DNA of 6,259 bases, taken from Planctomycetota bacterium (lineage in GTDB: Bacteria; Planctomycetota; Phycisphaerae; Sedimentisphaerales; Anaerobacaceae). The position numbers and the translations under genes are program-made. Positions 6,193-6,259 of the stretch are shown piece after piece. Each line of letters opens with the position of its first letter. Within the stretch, counting starts at the first letter, position 1. The stretch covers positions 1 to 6,259 of the forward strand of contig JADFHU010000353.1 of NCBI GenBank assembly GCA_022567055.1, in the 5' to 3' direction. Below the pieces are notes generated by a model, which was not told where the DNA came from, did not search any database, and was given only the letters and a program-made list of their open reading frames with translations.

Positions 6193-6259
6193 ATGAATTG
6201 GGCAGTGGTTTCTACTAGGGAAACCTTTATAAGATGCGATAGTTTTACATGGCTCACAA
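6193..6259 (+). CDS. Possible start of a third reading frame (partial, weak)
   Basis: ATG at 6193 opens a frame that stays open to the window end (22 codons, beginning MNWAVVSTRE). GGAAGG at 6179-6184 sits 8 nt upstream, a good ribosome-site spacing, and the gap from the DUF1552 stop is only 42 nt. Against it: base composition is lower in GC than the genes before it, the residues show no recognisable family, and 22 open codons are not significant. It could equally be untranslated 3' sequence. Confidence 0.2.
   Translation, partial: MNWAVVSTRETFIRCDSFTWLT
6207..6225 (+). terminator. Weak stem-loop, possible operon terminator
   Basis: GGTTTC and GAAACC form a 6-bp stem around a 7-nt loop, followed by TTTAT. 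The stem is short and the T run is brief. A longer-range alternative pairs AAGGTTT (6181-6187) with AAACCTT (6221-6227). It is the only terminator-like structure seen after the DUF1552 gene. It conflicts with the possible third reading frame, and only one of the two is likely real. Confidence 0.25.

Overview
The window looks like a GC-rich chromosomal segment of a bacterium from the Planctomycetota/Verrucomicrobiota (PVC) group. Three things point there: a planctomycete-type cytochrome (PSCyt1/DUF1587/DUF1592/DUF1588/DUF1585), its usual DUF1552 partner, and a secreted protein with the WRVDEVN-type fibronectin-III-like modules common in Planctomycetota. The exact phylum cannot be settled from sequence reading alone.

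Layout: (1) Positions 1-1683, minus strand: a long open frame that starts inside the window and runs off the left edge (561 codons, no stop). It encodes a Sec-secreted, cysteine-free adhesin-like protein with a signal peptide, an unassigned beta-rich domain, an FN3-like module, a discoidin (F5/8 type C) domain and a second FN3-like module. (2) Positions 1684-2080: a 397-nt divergent intergenic region with an unusual density of structure: a 12-bp palindrome, an 8+8 hairpin, a 10-bp palindrome, a four-run G-quadruplex motif, a C8 homopolymer inside a possible promoter spacer, and an extended -10 box immediately before the plus-strand gene. (3) Positions 2081-4729, plus strand: an 882-residue secreted protein that joins an N-terminal LamG-like jellyroll to a dihaem planctomycete cytochrome core. 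(4) Positions 4729-6150, plus strand: a 473-residue Tat-exported DUF1552 protein, one base overlapping the cytochrome gene. (5) Positions 6151-6259: a short AT-richer tail with a hairpin and a possible, weakly supported start of another reading frame.

The two plus-strand genes form a translationally coupled pair. Both products are exported by different routes (Sec for the cytochrome, whose haem is attached outside the membrane; Tat for the partner, exported folded). This parallels the better known PSCyt/DUF1549/DUF1553 plus DUF1501 pairs of the same bacteria. The biochemical role of either pair type is not established. The divergent surface protein shares the intergenic control region and also carries predicted ligand-binding beta domains, so joint regulation of an extracytoplasmic glycan-binding/redox module is a reasonable inference, not a demonstrated fact. 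No tRNA, rRNA, CRISPR array or insertion sequence was seen.
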